In this document: positions 55,177-63,500 of the stretch, piece after piece | Position numbering within the stretch: position 1 is the first letter of the stretch | Layout: the number at the start of each line of letters is the position of its first letter | Assembly: GCF_017498525.1 (NCBI RefSeq) | Contig: NZ_CP071796.1 | Coordinates: forward strand, 2,604,001 to 2,668,000 | Direction: 5' to 3' | From: Ottowia testudinis | Lineage (GTDB): Bacteria; Pseudomonadota; Gammaproteobacteria; Burkholderiales; Burkholderiaceae_C | DNA length: 64,000 bases | Translations under genes and position numbers: made by a program | Notes under the pieces: model-generated | The model's input: the letters and a program-made list of their open reading frames with translations, nothing else | The model's database searches: none | Told to the model about the DNA's origin: nothing

Positions 55177-56133
55177 CTACCCCGCGGGCACCAAGAAATC
55201 CCGGCTGATGTGCCCGCCCAACTGGTTTACCCGGTCCAGAAACTGCGTCAAGAATGCGTGCAGCCCCGTGGCCAGGATTTCGTCGATGTGGCCGTAGCGC
55301 AGGTCGGCCCGCAGGCGGCCGGCGTGGCGCATGGTGTCGCCTTGGGGTTCGGCGCCGACCAGGCGCAGGTTGTTCAAGACCTCGCTCATGCAGTGGTGCA
55401 GCGCGCGCGGCATGTCCTCGCGCAGCATGAGCAGCTCGGCCACGCGCTCGGGCACGATGACGTCGCGGTACACCTTGCGGTAGATCTCGAAGGCGCTGAC
55501 GCTGCGCAGGATGGCGGCCCAGTGGTAGAAGTCGTATTCAAGGTCCTTCTCGCTGGCGGTGCCGAAGAACTCGCTCTCGACGGCGTGAAATTTCACGTCC
55601 AGCAGGCGCGCGGTGTTGTCGGCGCGCTCCAGGAAGGTGCCCATGCGCAGGAAGTGGAACGCCTCATCCTGCAGCATGGTGCCCAAGGTCACGCCGCGCG
55701 ACAGGTGCGAACGGAATTTGACCCACTCGAAAAACGCGGCCGGGTCGGCTTCGAAGGTGCCCGAGCGGGCCACGCGGCTCACTTCGAGCCAGGTCTGATT
55801 GAGGGTTTCCCACACCTCGGTGGTGAGCGCGCCGCGCACGGCGCGGGCGTTTTCGCGCGCGGCTTTCAAGCACGCCAGGATGGACGAGGGGTTGTCTTCC
55901 TCCTGCACCATGAAGCGCATTACCCCTTGGGGCGTGACTTCGCCATGGCGCGCGGTGTAGGCCGGCAGCAGCTCTGACAGCGACAGCACGCCGAGCCAGC
56001 CGTATTGCGACACGGCGGCCGATTGCGGCAGCAGCGAGGTTTCATGGTGCACATTGAGCATGCGCGCGGTGTTCTCGGCCCGCTCGGTGTAGCGGGACAT
56101 CCAGAACAAGTGGTCGGCGGTGCGGGAGAGCAT
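55177..56133 (-). CDS. Alpha-E domain protein
   Basis: A 318-residue all-helical protein with the family opening MLSRTADHLFWMSRYTERAENTARMLNVHHE and the conserved EDNPSSILACLKAARENARAVRGALTTEVWETLNQTW, LERADNTARLLDVKF and YDFYHWAAILRSVSAFEIY segments. Alpha-E proteins are encoded with circularly permuted ATP-grasp and transglutaminase genes and are thought to take part in making or attaching an unknown peptide. Here the ATP-grasp gene is directly upstream in the same direction. The first 55 bp of the gene are duplicated in the spacer between them. Confidence 0.9.
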   Translation of the reverse strand: MLSRTADHLFWMSRYTERAENTARMLNVHHETSLLPQSAAVSQYGWLGVLSLSELLPAYTARHGEVTPQGVMRFMVQEEDNPSSILACLKAARENARAVRGALTTEVWETLNQTWLEVSRVARSGTFEADPAAFFEWVKFRSHLSRGVTLGTMLQDEAFHFLRMGTFLERADNTARLLDVKFHAVESEFFGTASEKDLEYDFYHWAAILRSVSAFEIYRKVYRDVIVPERVAELLMLREDMPRALHHCMSEVLNNLRLVGAEPQGDTMRHAGRLRADLRYGHIDEILATGLHAFLTQFLDRVNQLGGHISRDFLVPAG

Positions 56134-56229
56134 GGGTCAGGTCCTGTAAAGCCTCGAACCCCGGCGCGCTGGCGCGCGCAGCGGTGTTGTGGTGCTGCGC
56201 ACCCTGTCCGCGGTCGCGGACAGAACATC

Positions 56230-56284
56230 CCGCTCGGTGCAGCGGGACATCCAGAACAAGTGGTCGGCGGTGCGGGAGAGCATG
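56230..56284 (-). repeat. Partial duplication of the alpha-E gene start
   Basis: The sequence repeats 56081-56133 almost exactly (from the ATG through MLSRTADHLFWMSR and TER), with one change that turns Tyr into Cys. It creates a short ORF that reads away from the family after about 18 residues. Confidence 0.85.
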
Positions 56285-56303
56285 TGAGATCCTCGAGAGA
56301 TGG

Positions 56304-57848
56304 TCAGCCGTGCGACTGGCGCTGCCACTGCGACTGGCCTTGCCCCTGAGACTGGGACTGCCGCTGCGCACCGCTGTCGTCCTCCAGCACCCAGGTGTCC
56401 TTGGTGCCGCCGCCTTGCGACGAGTTGACGACCAGCGAGCCTTCCTTGAGCGCCACACGCGTCAGCCCGCCAGGCACCATTTGCACCTCCTTGCCGGACA
56501 GCACGAAAGGCCGCAGGTCGATGTGGCGCGGCGCGATGCCACTGTCGACGTAGGTCGGGCAGCTCGACAGGCTGAGCGTGGGCTGGGCGATGTAGCCTTC
56601 GGGCCGCGCCAGCACGGCCTTGCGGAAGTCATCGATCTCGGCCGCGGTGGACGCCGGGCCGACCAGCATGCCGTAGCCGCCAGCGCCGTGCACTTCCTTC
56701 ACCACCAGATCCTGCATGTTGGCCATGACGTACTTCAGGTCTTCGGGGTCGCGGCACATGTAGGTGGGCACGTTGTTCAGGATGGGTTTTTCGCCCAGGT
56801 AGAACTCGATCATCTTGGGCACGAAAGGGTAGATCGACTTATCATCGGCCACGCCGGTGCCTACGGCATTGCAGATCGTCACGTGGCCAGCGCGGTAGGC
56901 CCGCATCAGGCCCGCGCAGCCCAGTGTCGAGTCGGGGCGGAACACCTGCGAATCGAGGAAGTCGTCGTCCACCCGGCGGTAGATCACGTCCACCCGCTTG
57001 GGGCCGCGCGTGGTGCGCATGTAGACAAAGTCGTCGCGCACGAACAAATCTTGCCCCTCGACCAGTTCGACGCCCATCTGCTGCGCCAAGAAAGCGTGCT
57101 CGAAGTACGCGCTGTTGTACATGCCGGGCGTCAGCACCACCACGGCCGGGTTGGCGCTGGCGGCGGGGCTGCTGGCGCGCAGCGTTTCGAGCAGCAGATC
57201 GGGGTAGTGCGCCACGGGCGCCACGCGGTACTGGCTGAACAGGCCGGGGAAGAGCCGCATCATCATCTTGCGGTCTTCCAGCATGTAGCTCACGCCGCTG
57301 GGCACGCGCAGGTTGTCCTCCAGCACGTAGTACTCGCCCTGCCCGCCCTCGCTGCCGGCGCGCACGATGTCGACGCCGGAGATGTGCGAATACACGTCAT
57401 GGGGCACCGCCACATCCTTCATGATGGCGCGGTACTGGCTGTTGCGCAGCACCTGGCCGGACGGGATCACACCGGCGCGCAAGATCTCCTGCCCGTGGTA
57501 GACGTCGTGGATGAAGCGGTTGAGCGCCGTCACGCGCTGCACCAGGCCGCGCTCCAGCATGTCCCATTCGGCGGCGGGGATGATGCGCGGGATGAGGTCG
57601 AAAGGAATCAGCCGCTCGGTGCCAGCGCCGTCCTCGTCCTTGGCGCCATAGACGGCAAAGGTGATGCCGACGCGGCGAAAGATCATCTCGGCCTCTTCGC
57701 GGCGCGCGGTCATCACCTCGCCGCTTTGCGACGACAGCCATTGGGCATAAGACCGGTAGTGCTGCCGCACATCGCGCCCCGCCGCGTACCCGCGCGGGTT
57801 CGCCGCCGCATCGGCCAGGGCCTCGAACATCTCATCGAACGGGTGCAT
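56304..57848 (-). CDS. Circularly permuted type 2 ATP-grasp protein
   Basis: A 514-residue protein starting MHPFDEMFEALADAAANPRGYAAGRDVRQHYR. Family motifs are IPFDLIPRIIPAAEWDMLERGLVQRVTALNRFIHDVYHGQEIL, LEDNLRVPSGVSYMLEDR, NAVGTGVADDKSIYPFVPKMIEFYLGE and LVVKEVHGAGGYGMLVGP (ATP-grasp core), then PRHIDLRPFVLSGKEVQMVPGGLTRVALKEGSLVVNSSQGGGTKDTWVL. These enzymes are predicted peptide or amide ligases acting with alpha-E and transglutaminase partners. The last 20 or so residues are a low-complexity Gln/Ser tail (QSQSQGQGQSQWQRQSHG) absent from the family core. ATG 57848 is preferred over the upstream extension. Confidence 0.9.
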   Translation of the reverse strand: MHPFDEMFEALADAAANPRGYAAGRDVRQHYRSYAQWLSSQSGEVMTARREEAEMIFRRVGITFAVYGAKDEDGAGTERLIPFDLIPRIIPAAEWDMLERGLVQRVTALNRFIHDVYHGQEILRAGVIPSGQVLRNSQYRAIMKDVAVPHDVYSHISGVDIVRAGSEGGQGEYYVLEDNLRVPSGVSYMLEDRKMMMRLFPGLFSQYRVAPVAHYPDLLLETLRASSPAASANPAVVVLTPGMYNSAYFEHAFLAQQMGVELVEGQDLFVRDDFVYMRTTRGPKRVDVIYRRVDDDFLDSQVFRPDSTLGCAGLMRAYRAGHVTICNAVGTGVADDKSIYPFVPKMIEFYLGEKPILNNVPTYMCRDPEDLKYVMANMQDLVVKEVHGAGGYGMLVGPASTAAEIDDFRKAVLARPEGYIAQPTLSLSSCPTYVDSGIAPRHIDLRPFVLSGKEVQMVPGGLTRVALKEGSLVVNSSQGGGTKDTWVLEDDSGAQRQSQSQGQGQSQWQRQSHG

Positions 57849-57957
57849 GCGGTCTTCTCCGGTCTTGTATCTGGCGGAGCCCGCGCGCAGCGGCAGCCCC
57901 CTTGTCACCGAAGGATAGCAAGATGCAAGCCAGCCGGGCGATGGCGCCGGGTGGCGG

Positions 57958-60429
57958 TCAATCCGGCGGCTGGTGATGCCAGTAGCGGCGCGCGTCCTGC
58001 CGCTCGCAGCGCACCTCGCCGGGCTGCGCGCTGCGCCAGTGCATCGCCCCGCATTGGGGTGATGCGGCCACGCGTGCGCCCTGCCCCGTGTAACGCGCCA
58101 TCACCCCCGGCACGGGGTGGCCAAAGCGATTGCGGTAACCCGCCTGCACCAGCGCCCAGCGCGGCCGCACCGCCTGCACGAAGGCGGGCGACGACGAGGT
58201 GCGGCTGCCGTGGTGCGGCACCAGCAGCACATCGGCCGCCAGGCCGGCGCCGCGCGCCAGCAGGGCCTGTTCTTGCGGCGCCTCGATGTCGCCCACCAGC
58301 AACGCGGACTGCCCGCCGGCCTGCACCCGCAGCACGCAGCTGAGGGCATTGGATTTGGCGGGCGCACCATAGTCGGCGGCCAGCGGGTGCAGCACGCTGA
58401 AATCGACGCCGTCCCAGGTCCAGCGCTGCCCCGCCTGGCAGCGCATGGCTGTGCGCGCGCCTTGCAGTTCGTGCCCCTCCTCGATCGACGACAGCAGCGT
58501 GGCGCCGCGCTGCATGGCCAGCACGGGGCGCGCGCCGCCGGTGTGGTCGCTGTCGCGGTGGCTCAGCACCAGCATGTCGACGCGCTCGCCGAAAGCGCGC
58601 AGCAGCGGCACCAGCACGCGGTGGCCGGCGTCGCTTTCCAGCGAATAGCGCGGGCCGGCGTCGTACACCAGCGTGTGCGTGGCGGTTCGCACCAGCACGG
58701 CGTTGCCCTGCCCCACGTCGGCGGCCAGCAGTTCGAACTGGCCGGGCGCCGGGCGCGGTGCCTGCCACAGCAAAAGCGGCAGCAGCAGCGGCACGCCGGC
58801 CAGGCGCCACTGCCAGGGCCAGCGCAAGGCCAGCAGCACGCCCCCGGCCAGCGCGGCCGCGCCGAGCGCCCACGGCGCGGCGGCCATCGACACGCTGGCC
58901 CAGGGCCAGCTGGCCAGCCACTGCAGCACGGCGGCCAGCGGCCACAGCGCCCAAGCGGCCGCCGTGGCCAGCGGCGGCCAGAACACGCTCGACAAGGCCA
59001 GCGGCGTCACCACCGCCGTGACCCACGGAATCGCCAGCAGATTGGCCAGCAGCCCGACCACCGAGGCCTGCCCGAACAGCATCAGCGACAGCGGCGTGAG
59101 CGCCAGCGTGACCACCCACTGCTCGCGCAGCAATCGAACAAATCGGCCGCCAGCGCTTGTTTGACCAGCGCGGGCAGCTCCTGGATCGGTAGCAAACAGC
59201 ACGCCCACGGCGACAAAGCTGAGCCAGAACCCGGCCTGCATCAGCGCCCACGGGTCCACCAGCAGCACCACCGCGCAGGTCAGCAGCCACGTCAGCCACC
59301 ACGGCCAGCGCAGACCCGCCAACTTGAGCAGCGCGAAGGCCGCCAGCATCAGCACCGTGCGCTGCGCCGGCACGCCCCAGCCGCTGAACAGCGCGTAGCC
59401 AGTCGCCAGCAGCACGCCGCCGATGAGCGCCGCCGCGGGCGCGGGCAGGCGCTGGCACGGGTCCCAACGCGCCGGCAGCCCGAGCCGCGCCGAGCGGCGC
59501 CAGGCCCAGCCGGCGCCTGCCGCCGCCAGCCACGCGAACATGGTGATGTGCAGGCCCGAGATGCTCATCAAGTGCGCCACGCCGGTGGCGCGAAACACAT
59601 CCCAATCCGCGCGCTCGATCACGTTCTGGTCGCCCGTGACCAACGCGGCGACGATGCCGGCAAAGCGGCGCGATTCGGCATCGCCCGCGCCGCCCAAGAT
59701 GCGGTCGCGCACCGACTGGCGCCAGCGCTCGATCGACCAGCCGCCTTCGGCCAGCCGGCGCGCTGGCGCATCGCGCGGGCCGGCGCGCACGTAGCCGGTG
59801 GCGCCCACGCCCTGCTCCCACAGCCACAGCTCGTGGTCAAAACCGTGCGGGTTCAGGTTGCCGTGCGGCGCTTTCAAGCGCGCGGTGAACTGCCAGTGGT
59901 CGCCCGCGCGCAGCTCGGCCAGCAGCGGGCGCGCGGCGTCGGCTTCGTCGGCGGTGCTGGCCGAGCCGTACCACGCCAGCTGCAGGCGCGGCGGCACGCG
60001 CACCGGGGCGCCGTCCAGTTGCGCTTGGCTGACGTCGAAGCGAAAGCGCCAGCCGGCATCGCTCTTTTGCGGCATGCGGCTGACGGTGCCGGCAAGCACC
60101 AAATCGCGCCCCTCCAGCGCCGGCGTCAGGCGCTCTGCCAGCATCTGCGTGGCGCGCCAACCGGTGGCGCCAAAAGCCGCCAGCGCGGCGGCCAGCAGCC
60201 AGCCGAAGGCGCGCGCCGCACCAGGCCGCGCGCACCACGCCAGCCACGCCAGCGCCAGCGCGACGGCCATCGCGCCGACGTAGATGCCCATCGCCCACAG
60301 CACCGGCTGCTGCAGCTGCAGCGCCGTGCCCAGCACCCAGCCCGCCAGCGCCGCGGCCCACGCGTGGCCGCGCCAGCGCAAGGCGTGGCGCCGCATGTTT
60401 GGGTTGAAGGCAGAATCCGCCACCGTCAT
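57958..60429 (-). CDS. comEC: ComEC/Rec2 DNA uptake channel
   Basis: An 823-residue protein with an N-terminal membrane part and OB-like region, a multi-helix competence domain (VAHLMSISGLHITMFAWLAAAGAGWAWRR, ALIGGVLLATGYALFSGWGVPAQRTVLMLAAFALLK, VVGLLANLLAIPWVTAVVTPLAL) and a C-terminal metallo-beta-lactamase-like domain (LVYDAGPRYSLESDAGHRVLVPLL, LSHRDSDHTGGARPVL, LLVPHHGSRTSSSPAFVQAV). It brings single-stranded DNA across the inner membrane during natural transformation. A family A repeat is in frame at residues 411-430 (FATDPGAARAGQTSAGGRFV), between helices where relatives have a short loop. It sits between the ATP-grasp and transglutaminase genes. Confidence 0.92.
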   Translation of the reverse strand: MTVADSAFNPNMRRHALRWRGHAWAAALAGWVLGTALQLQQPVLWAMGIYVGAMAVALALAWLAWCARPGAARAFGWLLAAALAAFGATGWRATQMLAERLTPALEGRDLVLAGTVSRMPQKSDAGWRFRFDVSQAQLDGAPVRVPPRLQLAWYGSASTADEADAARPLLAELRAGDHWQFTARLKAPHGNLNPHGFDHELWLWEQGVGATGYVRAGPRDAPARRLAEGGWSIERWRQSVRDRILGGAGDAESRRFAGIVAALVTGDQNVIERADWDVFRATGVAHLMSISGLHITMFAWLAAAGAGWAWRRSARLGLPARWDPCQRLPAPAAALIGGVLLATGYALFSGWGVPAQRTVLMLAAFALLKLAGLRWPWWLTWLLTCAVVLLVDPWALMQAGFWLSFVAVGVLFATDPGAARAGQTSAGGRFVRLLREQWVVTLALTPLSLMLFGQASVVGLLANLLAIPWVTAVVTPLALSSVFWPPLATAAAWALWPLAAVLQWLASWPWASVSMAAAPWALGAAALAGGVLLALRWPWQWRLAGVPLLLPLLLWQAPRPAPGQFELLAADVGQGNAVLVRTATHTLVYDAGPRYSLESDAGHRVLVPLLRAFGERVDMLVLSHRDSDHTGGARPVLAMQRGATLLSSIEEGHELQGARTAMRCQAGQRWTWDGVDFSVLHPLAADYGAPAKSNALSCVLRVQAGGQSALLVGDIEAPQEQALLARGAGLAADVLLVPHHGSRTSSSPAFVQAVRPRWALVQAGYRNRFGHPVPGVMARYTGQGARVAASPQCGAMHWRSAQPGEVRCERQDARRYWHHQPPD
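59139..59200 (-). repeat. Family A repeat in frame inside comEC
   Basis: On the coding strand: TTTGCTACCGATCCAGGAGC, TGCCCGCGCTGGTCAAACAA, GCGCTGGCGGCCGATTTG. The peptide AARAGQTSAGG parallels AARAGQASAGG in the DUF748 protein. Confidence 0.8.
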
Positions 60430-60437
60430 CGATCACT

Positions 60438-60497
60438 CTTGTTTTTATAGCTGCTCGCGCTTGTCCAGAAAGCGCCAGCGCCCGATTTACCTTGAAT
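60438..60497 (+). repeat. Family A palindromic repeat
   Basis: CTTGTTTTTATAGCTGCTC, GCGCTTGTCCAGAAAGCGCC, AGCGCCCGATTTACCTTGAA. It sits in the divergent spacer between comEC and the transglutaminase gene. Confidence 0.8.
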
Positions 60498-60593
60498 ACC
60501 CGCACCAGCCACCCTGCCGCGCCGAACGCGGGGCGCGCCGCTTGCTAGGATGCCTCAGTATCCATCCCCCACACCGGCCAGGCAGCAGACCCC

Positions 60594-63500
60594 ATGTCCA
60601 TCCACGCCGCGCTTCACCACGTCACCCAGTACCGCTACGACCGTCCCGTGCAGCTGGGGCCGCAGGTCGTGCGGCTGCGCCCGGCGCCGCACTGCCGCGG
60701 CAAGATCGTTTCGTACTCGCTCAAGGTCGAGCCGGCCGAGCACTTCATCAACTGGCAGCAAGACCCGTTCGCCAACTGGCAGGCGCGGCTGGTGTTTCCG
60801 GGAAAGACCACCGAGTTCAAGGTCACGGTCGATCTGGTGACCGAAATGGCGGTGTTCAATCCGTTCGACTTCTTTCTGGAGCCGGAAGCGGAAAACTTCC
60901 CCTTCGATTACGGCCCGCTATTGAAAGAAGAGCTGGCGCCGTACCTGGCGCCTGCGCCAGCGGGCGATTTGTTTGCCAAGTACCTGGCCGGCATCGACCG
61001 GCGGCCGCAGCGCACCATCGACTTCCTGGTCGGCATCAACCAGCGGCTGCAGCACGACATCCGCTACCTGATCCGCATGGAGCCCGGCGTGCAGACGCCC
61101 GAGCAGACGCTGCACAACGCCAGCGGCTCGTGCCGCGATTCGGGCTGGCTGCTGGTGCAACTGCTGCGCCATTGCGGGCTGGCGGCGCGCTTCGTGTCCG
61201 GCTATCTGATCCAGCTGAAGGCCGATCAGAAATCGCTCGACGGCCCGAGCGGCACCGAGGTTGATTTCACCGACCTTCACGCCTGGTGCGAGGTGTACTT
61301 GCCCGGCGCCGGGTGGATCGGGCTCGACCCGACCAGTGGCTTGCTGGCGGGCGAGGGGCACATTCCGCTGGCATGCACACCGCAGCCCAGCGGCGCGGCG
61401 CCCATCGAGGGGCTGGTCGACCCGGCCGAGGTGAGCTTCACGCACGAGATGGCCGTCACGCGCATCCACGAATCGCCGCGCGTCACCCTGCCCTACAGCG
61501 ACGACCAGTGGCGCGCCATCCTGCAACTGGGCGACGCGGTCGATCTGCAATTGCAGGAAAACGACGTGCGGCTGACCATGGGCGGCGAGCCCACCTTTGT
61601 CGGCATCGACGACCGCGATGGGCCAGAGTGGAACACCGCCGCGCTGGGCCCGACCAAGCGCGTGTTCGCGCTCGACCTGCTGTACCGGCTCAAAAGCCGC
61701 TACGCGCCGAACGGCTTGATGCACCTGGGTCAGGGCAAGTGGTATCCCGGCGAGCAGCTGCCGCGCTGGGCGCTCGGCCTGTTCTGGCGGCCCGATGGTG
61801 CGCCGCTGTGGCACAACCCCGCGCTGCTGGCCGACGAGCGCCAGCCGCAGCGGGCCAGGCCGGAAGACGCCGAACGCTTCATCCGCGCGCTGGCCGAGCG
61901 GCTGGGCGTGGGCACCGACACCATCCGGGCCGGCTACGAAGACGCTTGGCACTACATCGCCGCCGAGCGGCGGCTGCCGATCAACGTCGACCCGTTCGAT
62001 TCGAAACTGGCCGACGAGCAAGAGCGCACCCGGCTGCGCCGCGTGTTCACGCAAGGGCTGGACAAGGTGGGCGGCTGGCTGCTGCCGCTGCGCGCCGCGT
62101 CGGAGCTGCAACACGCACCGGATTTCTTGGCCGACGTGCCGCGCGATCAGCGCCCGCGCTGGCTGACCGGGCGCTGGTGGTTTCGCGACGACCGGCTGGT
62201 ACTGGTGCCGGGCGATTCGCCCATGGGTTATCGCCTGCCACTGAACAGCTTGCCGTGGGTGGCCGATGAGGACTTGCCCAGGGCCTTCCCCAAAGACCCC
62301 TATGCCGACGCGCCGGACGCGCTGGCCGATGGCGACGAAACGCCCAGCGGCGCGCACGACCCCGAAGACCGCGAGCCCCAGCGCCACGAGTCTGCCCGCT
62401 GGGTGCCGCGCACCGCGCTGTGCGTGGAAGTGCGCGACCCGGTGCGCGCGCACGCGCCCGAGGCCGAGCTGCCCGAGATCGAGGGCGATGATGAAGCGGC
62501 CGAGGCCAAGCGCGCCGCCCGCAGCGCGCACCAGGCCGCGGTTGAAAAATATGCGCTCAAACCCGGCCAGGCCAGCATCGTCTACATCTTCATGCCGCCG
62601 CTGGAAGACGTGGAGGACTATCTGGCCCTGGTCACCGCCATCGAGGCCACGGCCGAGCAGCTGCGCTTGCCGGTGGTGCTCGAAGGCTACCCGCCGCCGC
62701 GCGACAAGCGCCTGAAGATGCTGCAGATCACGCCCGACCCTGGTGTGATCGAGGCCAACATTCAGCCCGCGCACAACTGGCGCGAGCTGGTCGACCACAC
62801 CGAATTTCTCTATCAGGCGGCGTTTGAAAGCCGCCTGTCGAGCGAGAAATTCATGGTCGATGGCCGCCACACCGGCACCGGCGGCGGCAACCATTTCGTG
62901 CTGGGCGGCGCCACCCCCCAAGACAGCCCGTTTCTGCGCCGCCCCGAGCTGCTGGCCAGCCTGATCCTGTATTGGCACAACCACCCGTCGCTCTCCTATC
63001 TGTTCAGCGGCCTGTTCATCGGCCCCACCAGCCAGGCGCCGCGCGTGGACGAGGCGCGCAACGACCAGTTGTACGAGCTGGAGATTGCGCTGCAGGAAAT
63101 CCACAAGGCGGGCGCCGAACGGGGTGAGACGATGCCGCCGTGGCTGGTTGACCGGAGTCTGCGAAACATCCTGGTCGACATCACCGGCAACACCCACCGC
63201 AGCGAGTTCTGCATCGACAAGCTCTACTCGCCCGACACGCCCACCGGCCGCCTGGGCCTGCTGGAGATGCGCGCCTTCGAGATGCCGCCGCACGCCCGCA
63301 TGTCGATCGCGCAGCAGCTGCTGATGCGCGCACTGGTGGCGCGCTTCTGGCGCGAGCCCTACACCGCCCCAGCCGCCCGCTGGGGCACGCAGCTGCACGA
63401 CCGCTTCATGCTGCCTGCCTACATCCAGGCCGATTTCAACGACGTGATGGCCGACATGCAGCGCGCGGGCTACGCGTTCGAGCGCGACTGGTTCGCGCCG

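Noticed and set aside
58117-60450. Plus-strand ORF of 777 codons opposite comEC
   Set aside because: Antisense shadow; comEC carries clear competence and lactamase-like motifs.
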